Notes: generated by a model not told the origin, from the letters alone. A stretch of DNA of 6,470 nucleotides from Ardenticatenia bacterium (GCA_026983935.1 JALSTC010000810.1:1-6470); one strand, 5' to 3'. Numbered from the stretch's first letter, positions 1 through 6,096 are shown. Translations and numbers: made by a program.

Positions 1-2002
1 CTCGCGGAAGGACACGACCCAGGCACTGATCGGGCTGGGCCTGCTTCTCCTCAGCGCGGTACTCGGTCTGCTGGGCGTCCCCGTCATCCTGACCACTGCC
101 CTGCATCTGGTCGTCGTCGTGCTGGCAGGGCTGCCGATTATGATCAACGGCTGGCGCAGTTTGATCCTGAGCCGGGACATCACAATCAATCTGCTGATGA
201 GCATCGCCACTATCGGCGCGATCATCATCGGCGAAACCGGCGAGGCGGCAACGGTCATCGTGCTGTTTGCCATCGGCGAGGCACTGGAAGGCTACAGCGC
301 CGAACGCGCCCGCTATTCGCTGCGCGCCCTGCTGGAGATGGTTCCGCAGGAAGCGCTCACACTGCGCCCGCGCATGGACTGCGAGGAGCACCTGGGGCAG
401 GATGGCTACGAAGGCGGCCCGTGTCCCTTCTGCGAACCCCATGAGACTCGCGTCCCTGTCTCAGAACTCACCCCCGGTGACGTGATCCTGATCCCGCCCG
501 GTGAACGCATCCCCATGGATGGCGAAATCCGCAGCGGCGAATCTGCCGTGAATCAGGCACCGATCACGGGTGAAAGCGTGCCGGTCAGCAAAGCGGCTGG
601 CGACGAAGTTTTCGCAGGCACCATCAACGGCGAAGGGGCGCTTGAGGTGCTGGTCACCCGCCGCGCAGAAGACAACACACTGAACCGCATCATCTACATG
701 GTGCAGGAAGCGCAGGCCCAACGTGCGCCCACCCAGCGCCTGATAGACCGCTTTGCCCGCTGGTATACGCCCGGAATCGTCGCCCTCGCGCTGCTCACGG
801 CAACCGTGCCGCCGCTGTTCTTCGATGCGCCATTCCTGACTCCGGCTGACAGCAGCACACCGGGCTGGCTTTACCGGGCGCTGGCACTGCTGATCGTCGG
901 CTGCCCCTGCGCCCTGGTCATCAGTACACCGGTGACCATCGTCAGCGCGCTGGCAAGCGCCGCCCGCCGGGGAATCCTGATCAAGGGCGGCGCACCGCTG
1001 GAAGCGCTGGCAAAAGTGCGGGCCTTTGCCTTTGATAAAACCGGCACACTGACCGAAGGCCGCCCGGAGCTGACCGGTGTTCACGCTGTGGACTGCCTGC
1101 AAAGCGACCCGGAGCCATGCACTGCCTGTGACGATCTGCTGGCACTCGCGGCTGCCGTCGAACGCCGCTCCGAACACCCGCTGGCCCATGCGGTGGTCAC
1201 CGCTGCAGAGGAACGCCGCGTGCTCACTCGATATCCCGCCGCGCAGCAGGTCGCCAGCCTGACAGGGCGCGGCGTGCGCGGGCAGATCGATGGCCAGACG
1301 GTCACCATCGGCAACCATGCGCTGTTCGACGCCGAATATCCGCACCCGGATGCGCTCTGCCGGGAAGTCAGCGCACTGGAACAGCAGGGGCAGACGGCCA
1401 TGCTGTTGAACGATGGCGAACAGGTGCGCGGCATCCTGACAGTGGCCGACCGCCCGCGCCCGGCCAGCAAAGCGGCCCTTGAAACGCTCAAGAAACTGCA
1501 CCCGAAAGCGAAAACGGTCATGCTGACCGGGGACAATGCCGCCGTCGCGCAGGCCATCGCCGCCGAGGTGGGGGTGGACGACGTGCGGGCCGAACTGCTG
1601 CCCGATCACAAGCTGGAAGCGGTCCAGCAGCTTGAAGCCGAATACGGCGCGGTGGCCATGCTCGGTGATGGCATCAACGACGCGCCCGCGCTGGCAGCAG
1701 CGACCGTTGGTATCGCGATGGGCAGCAGCGGCGCGACCCAGGCCATGGAAACTGCCGATATCGTGCTGATGCAGGACGATCTCAGCCGCCTGCCCGATGT
1801 GGTGAAACTCAGCCGCCGTACACTGCGCATCATCGGGCAGAATGTGGCGCTCAGCCTGGGGATCAAGGCGCTGTTCCTGGTGCTGACGCTGTTCGGCTGG
1901 GCCACTCTGTGGTTCGCCGTCTTTGCAGATGTCGGGGCATCGCTGATCGTCACGGCCAACGGCATGCGCCTGCTGCGCGACTCGCGTTCCCGCGACCAGT
2001 AG
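1..2002 (+). CDS. zntA: Heavy-metal translocating P1B-type ATPase (Zn/Cd/Pb exporter), 5' partial
   Basis: ATP-driven inner-membrane pump, probably exporting Zn2+, Cd2+ or Pb2+. The frame is open from the left edge (first full codon at 2), so the start and N-terminal metal-binding region are outside; 666 residues are visible. Counting from nt 2, all eight membrane helices of the family seem present: two in about residues 8-50, two at about 60-98 (NLLMSIATIGA, then LFAIGEALEG), two at about 255-312, two near the C-terminus. Seen motifs: actuator TGES (189-192), transmembrane CPC (301-303), phosphorylation DKTGT (345-349), nucleotide-binding EHP (391-393) and TGRGV (421-425), TGDN (509-512), GDGIND (555-560). 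Lys622 in the penultimate helix and Asp643 (FADVGAS) in the last are the family signature of the Zn/Cd/Pb subgroup (P1B-2), which sets it apart from Cu pumps. Odd: Cys-rich insertions in the actuator (Cys127, 141, 144) and nucleotide-binding (Cys365, 373, 376) domains. Family assignment is firm; exact metal is inferred. Confidence 0.95.
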   Translation, partial: SRKDTTQALIGLGLLLLSAVLGLLGVPVILTTALHLVVVVLAGLPIMINGWRSLILSRDITINLLMSIATIGAIIIGETGEAATVIVLFAIGEALEGYSAERARYSLRALLEMVPQEALTLRPRMDCEEHLGQDGYEGGPCPFCEPHETRVPVSELTPGDVILIPPGERIPMDGEIRSGESAVNQAPITGESVPVSKAAGDEVFAGTINGEGALEVLVTRRAEDNTLNRIIYMVQEAQAQRAPTQRLIDRFARWYTPGIVALALLTATVPPLFFDAPFLTPADSSTPGWLYRALALLIVGCPCALVISTPVTIVSALASAARRGILIKGGAPLEALAKVRAFAFDKTGTLTEGRPELTGVHAVDCLQSDPEPCTACDDLLALAAAVERRSEHPLAHAVVTAAEERRVLTRYPAAQQVASLTGRGVRGQIDGQTVTIGNHALFDAEYPHPDALCREVSALEQQGQTAMLLNDGEQVRGILTVADRPRPASKAALETLKKLHPKAKTVMLTGDNAAVAQAIAAEVGVDDVRAELLPDHKLEAVQQLEAEYGAVAMLGDGINDAPALAAATVGIAMGSSGATQAMETADIVLMQDDLSRLPDVVKLSRRTLRIIGQNVALSLGIKALFLVLTLFGWATLWFAVFADVGASLIVTANGMRLLRDSRSRDQ

Positions 2003-2030
2003 CGGCCCCCACAAATACCAGGCCCCCTGA

Positions 2031-2060
2031 AAGCCCCCATGCCATGCAGGGGGCTTTTTT
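2031..2060 (+). terminator. Intrinsic terminator of the metal ATPase gene
   Basis: An 8-bp perfect stem (AAGCCCCC at 2031-2038 pairing with GGGGGCTT at 2049-2056) has a 10-nt loop that can itself form three more pairs. It runs into six Ts at 2055-2060. It starts 28 nt after the ATPase stop codon, so the ATPase transcript should end here and the genes downstream need their own promoter. Confidence 0.9.
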
Positions 2061-2150
2061 GCACATCTGGCAGGTGGTACACGTGCACAAATCCCCTGCA
2101 GGGTAGCGCGGACAAACGGCTCGCAAACCCGAATCAAACCCATTGGTGAA

Positions 2151-2179
2151 TTGAATCCGGGGACGTAGGGTAATAAGAT
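2151..2179 (+). promoter_or_regulatory. Probable sigma-70-type promoter for the zinc-finger/pilin unit
   Basis: TTGAAT (2151-2156) and TAAGAT (2174-2179) are separated by exactly 17 nt. Each matches the bacterial -35 and -10 consensus at four of six positions. The site lies after the ATPase terminator and about 50 nt before the zinc-finger gene start, which is where a promoter is needed. The remaining sequence from 2061 to 2150 holds no gene that I can support. Confidence 0.5.
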
Positions 2180-2220
2180 GGTTTGAGAAACATGTTACGG
2201 CGGCTTATTGTCTCCGGGAT

Positions 2221-2225
2221 AAGGA
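2221..2225 (+). promoter_or_regulatory. Ribosome binding site that fixes the zinc-finger start at 2232
   Basis: AAGGA lies 6 nt before the ATG at 2232. This is ideal spacing and favours that ATG over the in-frame TTG at 2226, which directly abuts the motif and would leave no spacer. Confidence 0.7.
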
Positions 2226-2231
2226 TTGTTC

Positions 2232-2417
2232 ATGTCTTCCAGACCTCAATGCCCCTTCTGTTTGCGCGAGTTTGACACGGTTGAGCAGGTCACCCAGCAT
2301 TTGATCTTCGATAACTGCCAGGTTGAGTACCGCCCCGCGGATGTTCCCAAGAAAGACGCGGCTGAACAAGGCACGCAGGCCATGCCCTCAGAGGGTAATA
2401 TAGTACCAGAATCCTAA
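2232..2417 (+). CDS. Small C2HC zinc-finger protein, 61 aa
   Basis: A 61-residue soluble protein of unknown function. Residues 7-29 fit the classical zinc-finger pattern: Cys7-x2-Cys10-x3-Phe14-x5-Val20-x2-His23-x5-Cys29. It has hydrophobic residues at the two usual core positions and Cys instead of the second His. This predicts one zinc-binding beta-beta-alpha finger. The remaining C-terminal part (about 30-61) is polar, lacks further Cys or His, and is probably flexible. There is no signal peptide or membrane segment, so it should be cytoplasmic. An AAGGA site 6 nt upstream supports the start. The pilin gene begins 65 nt after the stop with no terminator in between, so co-transcription is likely. 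DNA, RNA or protein binding are all possible. A role in pilin regulation would be conjecture from adjacency. The coding call is supported by the motif and the ribosome site. Confidence 0.8.
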   Translation: MSSRPQCPFCLREFDTVEQVTQHLIFDNCQVEYRPADVPKKDAAEQGTQAMPSEGNIVPES

Positions 2418-2482
2418 AGAAATAATTGAGGAGTTGTGCTAATCTTTAGGCATAGTATCGTTTTAATCCATAGGAGGAACAC

Positions 2483-2629
2483 ATGCTTTATCTCCCACGT
2501 GAAGAGGGCCAGGGCCTTGTCGAGTACGCGCTGATTCTGGTGCTGGTCGCTGTCGTCGTTATCGTCATCCTCGCACTGCTCGGGCCGGCAATCGGCAATA
2601 TCTTCAGCAACATCGTCGCCGCGCTGTAG
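2483..2629 (+). CDS. flp: Flp/Fap-type (type IVb, Tad) pilin precursor, 48 aa
   Basis: Prepilin of the Flp family, the subunit of Tad-type adhesive pili. The short N-terminal leader MLYLPREEG ends in Gly9. Next comes QGLVEY, so cleavage after Gly9 puts Glu at +5 and Tyr at +6, the hallmark processed by TadV/PilD-like prepilin peptidases. Residues 16-33 form a strongly hydrophobic helix (ALILVLVAVVVIVILALL) that would anchor the precursor in the membrane and form the pilus core. The tail is short (GPAIGNIFSNIVAAL), giving a mature protein of about 39 residues, at the small end of the family. AGGAGG at 2472-2477, 5 nt before the ATG, predicts strong translation. No tad assembly genes are in the window, so machinery must be encoded elsewhere. 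It follows the zinc-finger gene and has its own terminator. Confidence 0.93.
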   Translation: MLYLPREEGQGLVEYALILVLVAVVVIVILALLGPAIGNIFSNIVAAL

Positions 2630-2669
2630 TTGTAGTCGCCGGTAATCCGTTTTATTGGTCATCATGGCT

Positions 2670-2704
2670 GGCCCCACCAAAAGGTGGGGCCTTCCTCGTT
2701 TTTT
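2670..2704 (+). terminator. Intrinsic terminator after the pilin gene
   Basis: A perfect 9-bp stem (GGCCCCACC at 2670-2678, GGTGGGGCC at 2683-2691) closes on an AAAA tetraloop. Six Ts follow at 2699-2704, after a 7-nt gap. The gap makes the T tract less than ideal, but the stem is very stable and lies 41 nt after the pilin stop. Confidence 0.85.
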
Positions 2705-2720
2705 ATCGTCCCTTACCACT

Positions 2721-2740
2721 CCCCCCCACCCTACCTCCCC
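2721..2740. other. C-rich tract with G-quadruplex potential on the minus strand
   Basis: Runs of seven, three and four Cs (2721-2727, 2729-2731, 2737-2740) lie within 20 nt. On the complementary strand these can supply four GGG runs with loops of 1, 1 and 5 nt, which fits the usual G-quadruplex pattern. It sits between the pilin terminator and the promoter of the fusion gene. A function is not shown; it may be simple low-complexity intergenic DNA. Confidence 0.35.
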
Positions 2741-2765
2741 TTTCTGAGCATCCTGCCAGATGTCA

Positions 2766-2784
2766 ATTGGAAATAATATCCAAT
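2766..2784. promoter_or_regulatory. 19-bp near-perfect palindrome, candidate operator
   Basis: ATTGGA (2766-2771) and TCCAAT (2779-2784) are inverted copies around an AT-rich 7-nt centre. Over the full 19 bp only one pair is mismatched. It lies 30 nt upstream of the extended -10 of the fusion gene, a position typical for binding a dimeric regulator. The regulator is unknown. Confidence 0.4.
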
Positions 2785-2810
2785 GACCATTCGCACATCG
2801 TCATGCTGCG

Positions 2811-2819
2811 TGTTAGAAT
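2811..2819 (+). promoter_or_regulatory. Extended -10 promoter of the glyA-gcvT fusion gene
   Basis: TGT followed by TAGAAT (hexamer at 2814-2819) matches the extended -10 form TGn-TATAAT with one mismatch in the hexamer. No good -35 lies 16-18 nt upstream, which extended -10 promoters tolerate. The predicted start near 2826 gives a leader of about 57 nt, too short for a glycine riboswitch. Confidence 0.5.
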
Positions 2820-2882
2820 CTAAAACAGCATCTCAATCGCAGCAATCTTCGCTTACCGTTATGTAAGGAGTGTACGCCCAAA

Positions 2883-5800
2883 ATGGCGCCCGATGACTTC
2901 CTGTTTCGCGACGACCTGGAACATCTTGACCCGGATGTCGCTGCCCTGATCGGGTTTGAGGAGGCGCGTCAGGCCCGCCGCCTGATCCTGATCCCCTCCG
3001 AATCCTCCATCCCGGCAGCCGTTCGTACCGCCACAGGCTCGGTTTTTCAGAATCTTTATGCCGAGGGATACCCTCTCGCTTCCACGCGCAAGCTCACCGA
3101 GGAAGAGATTCTGGACTACGAAGCCCGGCTGGCCGAATACCGGCGCTATGCCGATGAACGCTACTACAAGGGCACGGAATACGCCGATATTCTGGAAGCG
3201 CTGGCCCGCCGCCGGGCCGCCGAACTGTTCGCCACAGAAGCACACCCGGCAGACAAACTGTGGGTAAACGTGCAGCCGCTCTCCGGCGCACCGGCCAACA
3301 ATGCCGTCTATTCGGCACTTGTTGAGCATGGCGATACTGTTATGGGCATGAATCTGCTGCACGGCGGGCATCTCACACACGGCAGCCCCGTTAACCGCAG
3401 CGGGATCAATTATCATATCGTCAGCTACGGCGTTGACCCGGAAACGCAGCTTCTCGACTATGACGCCATCCAGCAACTGGCAGAAGAACACCGGCCCAAA
3501 CTGATCATCGCCGGATTCACCAGCTATCCTTATATCGCCGACTGGGCACGCTTCCGCCAGATCGCCGATTCGGTCGGTGCTTACCTGCTGGCCGATATTT
3601 CGCACATCGCCGGACTGGTGGCGGCGAAGGTCGTCCCCAGCCCGATCGGCCACGCGCACGTGGTCAGTTTCACCACACACAAGACAATGCAAGGCCCGCG
3701 CGGCGCTGTGCTGATCACCGACGATCCGAAGATCGGCAAGAAACTCGACCGTGCCGTCTTCCCCGGCGAACAGGGCGGCCCGCATATGAACACTATTGCG
3801 GGCATGGCCGTTGCCTTCAAGCTGGCGACCACCGATTCGTTCCGGGAGCTTCAGCAGCAGACGGTGCGCAATGCCGCCCGTCTGGCCGAACAACTGGCCG
3901 CGCACGGCTTCCACATCCCCTACGGCGGCACCAATTCCCATATGCTGCTGGTGGACTGCAAGGATGTGATCGGCCCCGATGGCACCGCCCTCAGCGGGGA
4001 TATGGCCGCCCGCATCCTCGATCTGGCCGGGATCGTGGTCAACCGCAATACCATCCCCGGCGACAAAAGCGCCTTCCGTGCCACGGGCATTCGCATGGGG
4101 ACACCCTGGATCACGCAGCGCGGTTTCAAAGAGCCGGAGGTGGACAAGCTGGCGGCCATCATCGCCGATGTGCTGCACGCCACCCAGCCTTACAGCTATA
4201 TCGGGCGTGGCAACCGGCCTCAACTGCGCAGCAAAGTGGATTTTGACACCCTGCAGGATGCCGCACTACGAGTCCGTGAATTGACAGAAGAAGTTGGCAT
4301 TGATACCCCCGGCCCGGCAGACGTGGACTATCCGCATATCTACTATGTTGACAGCATCCCTGACGACGGCTGGCAGGTGCTGGAGATCGAAGGCAACAGC
4401 GCGGCGTACTTCCTGCAGTGGGCCACCACTAACGACGTCTCCCAACTGGCCGACGGCGAGGCGCAGGCCACATGGCTGCTCAACCCCGATGGCTCGCCGA
4501 TCAGCAAAGGCGCGCTCAAGCGTGTGAGCGCGAGCCGCTATGAACTGCATGTCGAGCACAACGCAGGCCGTGCTGCCGCCTGGCTGCGCGCCCTGTCCGA
4601 TGGCTTTGTGCAGTTCGATCCGGAAGACCTGCACGCCAAGCTGCCCGGCCCGATCGTCGTCCGCGTGCTTGACGAATCCCGCCGACAGCCGCTCGACGTG
4701 GCAGGCGATGGCTATGCCGCCGATAAAGCCTATTTCATCGGTATTCGCGGCGAAAAGTATGCCGGGCCGAAGGCCGACAGCAAACCTGCCTTCACCTGGA
4801 CAGCGCCGGAGGATGATACCCTGCACCAGACGACCCTCAATGCCCTGCACCGCGAACTTGGCGCGAAGATGGTGCCTTTTGCCGGGTGGGACATGCCGGT
4901 CTGGTATACCAGTGTGGCCGAAGAACACGCCGCCGTCCGCAGCGGCGCGGGCCTGTTCGACGTGAGCCATATGGGCGTCTGGGACCTCAAGGGCACAGGC
5001 GCGGAAGCCTTCCTTGATGCTGTGACGGCCAATGACATTCAGGCCCTGCCACCGGGCAAAGCGCATTACAGCTATCTGCTTGGCGTGGACGGCATTCCGA
5101 TTGACGATATTTTCGTCTACCGGCTGGCGGCGGAGCACTTCATGATTGTGGTCAACGCGGCCAATGATGACAAGGATTGGGCATGGGTCAACGGCATCAT
5201 CAACGGCGAGGTGATGATTGACCCGGAGAATCCCGGCGCAGGTGCACCGGGCCGTCATGATGTCGTGCTGCGCAACCTGCGCGACCGCGCCGTCGGCGAC
5301 GAGATGCGGGTAGACATTGCCCTGCAGGGGCCAAAGAGCCGGGACGTGCTGCTGAGCCTCCATGCCAGCGAGGAAGACAAGGCCAGCATCAAGGCGCTGC
5401 CCTGGGCAGGAATCACGCATGTCACGCTGAACGGCTATGACGTGATTGTGACGCGCACCGGCTACACAGGCGAGCGCGTGGCCTTTGAGTTATTCATCCA
5501 TCCGGACAAAGCACCGATGTTCTTCAAAGACCTGGCGGAAAGCGGCGCAACACCCTGCGGGCTGGCGGCACGCGACAGCACGCGCACCGAGGCCGGGCTG
5601 CCGCTGTACGGCCATGAGCTGGCCGGGCCGCTGAACCTGGGGCCTGCCGATGCCGGTTTTGGCAGCTACGTCAAAACCTGGAAGCCGTTTTTCATCGGCA
5701 AGCAGGGCTTCCTGGCGCACGAAGCCGAACGCGAGGCCATGGTGACCCGCTTCCGCCTGGATGCAAAGGGCGCTCGCCCGCCGCAGCAGGGCGACCCCGT

Positions 5801-6044
5801 GGTTGACCGGCGCGGGCGTGTGATCGGCATCGTGACGAGCTGCAGCATTGACAGCGAAGGCTACCAGCTCGGTCAGGCCTACATTAAGAAGGAATACCTG
5901 GCAGAAGGCACTCCCATTGCCATCTACACCGGCGCGGAACGGCTCAAAGTTCGCAAGCCGTTTGGCGAGCTTCGCCTTGGCGACAAAGCTCCCGTACCCA
6001 CGCCGGCCACCGTGCTCAGCCGCTTCCCCAAACGGAAGAAGTAG
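2883..6044 (+). CDS. Fused serine hydroxymethyltransferase / glycine cleavage T-protein (GlyA-GcvT), 1053 aa
   Basis: Bifunctional cytoplasmic enzyme of one-carbon metabolism. Residues about 15-440 are serine hydroxymethyltransferase (serine + THF to glycine + methylene-THF): YAEGY with Glu61, GGHLTHGSPVN (161-171), Asp238/His241, the PLP lysine Lys267 in TTHKT, and Arg404 in GIRMGTP for substrate carboxylate. Residues about 646-1046 are aminomethyltransferase GcvT, which releases NH3 and makes methylene-THF from the aminomethyl-lipoyl H-protein: FDVSHM (692-697), the Asp741-Asp742 pair, VVNAAN (756-761), TGYTGE (859-864), GLAARDSTRTEAG (893-905) and a C-terminal barrel (about 953-1042). Residues about 440-645 link them and contain a degenerate GcvT-like segment. 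Separate GlyA and GcvT proteins are usually about 420 and 370 residues. Odd: a 26-residue insertion near the PLP site, and Leu133 where many bacterial enzymes have His. The ATG has AAGGAG 12 nt upstream, a long spacer; no better in-frame start is seen. No partner gcvH or gcvP is in the window. Confidence 0.95.
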   Translation: MAPDDFLFRDDLEHLDPDVAALIGFEEARQARRLILIPSESSIPAAVRTATGSVFQNLYAEGYPLASTRKLTEEEILDYEARLAEYRRYADERYYKGTEYADILEALARRRAAELFATEAHPADKLWVNVQPLSGAPANNAVYSALVEHGDTVMGMNLLHGGHLTHGSPVNRSGINYHIVSYGVDPETQLLDYDAIQQLAEEHRPKLIIAGFTSYPYIADWARFRQIADSVGAYLLADISHIAGLVAAKVVPSPIGHAHVVSFTTHKTMQGPRGAVLITDDPKIGKKLDRAVFPGEQGGPHMNTIAGMAVAFKLATTDSFRELQQQTVRNAARLAEQLAAHGFHIPYGGTNSHMLLVDCKDVIGPDGTALSGDMAARILDLAGIVVNRNTIPGDKSAFRATGIRMGTPWITQRGFKEPEVDKLAAIIADVLHATQPYSYIGRGNRPQLRSKVDFDTLQDAALRVRELTEEVGIDTPGPADVDYPHIYYVDSIPDDGWQVLEIEGNSAAYFLQWATTNDVSQLADGEAQATWLLNPDGSPISKGALKRVSASRYELHVEHNAGRAAAWLRALSDGFVQFDPEDLHAKLPGPIVVRVLDESRRQPLDVAGDGYAADKAYFIGIRGEKYAGPKADSKPAFTWTAPEDDTLHQTTLNALHRELGAKMVPFAGWDMPVWYTSVAEEHAAVRSGAGLFDVSHMGVWDLKGTGAEAFLDAVTANDIQALPPGKAHYSYLLGVDGIPIDDIFVYRLAAEHFMIVVNAANDDKDWAWVNGIINGEVMIDPENPGAGAPGRHDVVLRNLRDRAVGDEMRVDIALQGPKSRDVLLSLHASEEDKASIKALPWAGITHVTLNGYDVIVTRTGYTGERVAFELFIHPDKAPMFFKDLAESGATPCGLAARDSTRTEAGLPLYGHELAGPLNLGPADAGFGSYVKTWKPFFIGKQGFLAHEAEREAMVTRFRLDAKGARPPQQGDPVVDRRGRVIGIVTSCSIDSEGYQLGQAYIKKEYLAEGTPIAIYTGAERLKVRKPFGELRLGDKAPVPTPATVLSRFPKRKK
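4377..4556 (+). repeat. Degenerate GcvT-like segment in the linker (protein-level repeat of 4977-5156)
   Basis: Residues 499-558 of the fusion protein align without a gap to residues 699-758 of its GcvT part. Twenty of 60 residues are identical, including Gly504, Phe510, Leu511, Thr515, Asn517, Asp518, Leu522, Gly525, Ala527, the LL pair 532-533, Asp536, Gly537, Pro539, Ile540 and Arg547. The conserved Asp741-Asp742 pair of GcvT is Ser541-Lys542 here, and Asn758 is Glu558, so folate chemistry at this site is unlikely. Best reading: a decayed or repurposed T-protein domain acting as a spacer or structural module. Confidence 0.75.
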
Positions 6045-6064
6045 CAGGACGGCACACACAACAG

Positions 6065-6096
6065 CGGGAGCGTCCATCAGCCGATGGGCGCTCCCG
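6065..6096 (+). terminator. Long GC-rich hairpin after the fusion gene, probable terminator
   Basis: A 14-bp stem with one G-T wobble (6065-6078 with 6083-6096) closes on a 4-nt loop, starting 20 nt after the stop codon. It is very stable, but the following sequence (TTCATCTATC) is not a proper T tract. It may stop transcription poorly, act with Rho, or mainly protect the 3' end of the message. Confidence 0.6.

Noticed and set aside
119..121. GTG as start codon of the metal ATPase
   Set aside because: The same frame is open to the left edge and encodes the first two membrane helices upstream of this codon, so the gene begins outside the window.
2094..2103. Perfect 10-bp palindrome CCCTGCAGGG in the intergenic region
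   Set aside because: Short GC-rich palindromes are expected by chance at this base composition, and nothing around it suggests a site.
461..2143. 560-codon open frame on the minus strand opposite the metal ATPase
   Set aside because: The plus strand carries all ATPase motifs. The antisense translation is rich in His, Gln, Arg and Gly, has no recognisable domain, and is explained by GC-rich codon use of the real gene.
2226..2228. TTG as start of the zinc-finger protein
   Set aside because: It abuts the AAGGA motif with no spacer, while the ATG at 2232 has ideal spacing.
2..2417. Functional pairing of the zinc exporter with the zinc-finger protein as a zinc-response system
   Set aside because: A strong terminator and a new promoter separate them, and a shared metal is not evidence of a shared role.
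2418..2482. Separate promoter directly before the pilin gene (TAGTAT at 2453-2458)
   Set aside because: No -35-like hexamer lies at 16-18 nt spacing and there is no TGn extension; co-transcription with the zinc-finger gene is as likely.
2414..2719. 101-codon open frame on the minus strand across the pilin gene
   Set aside because: It runs through the pilin terminator and is antisense to a gene with a strong ribosome site and a clear Flp signature.
2820..2882. Glycine or tetrahydrofolate riboswitch before the glyA-gcvT gene
   Set aside because: The predicted leader is about 57 nt and shows none of the extended paired structure these riboswitches need.
2859..4223. 454-codon open frame on the minus strand opposite the SHMT domain, and a similar 384-codon frame at 4266-5420
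   Set aside because: Both are antisense shadows of the clearly coding fusion gene; no domain is recognisable and composition is low in information.
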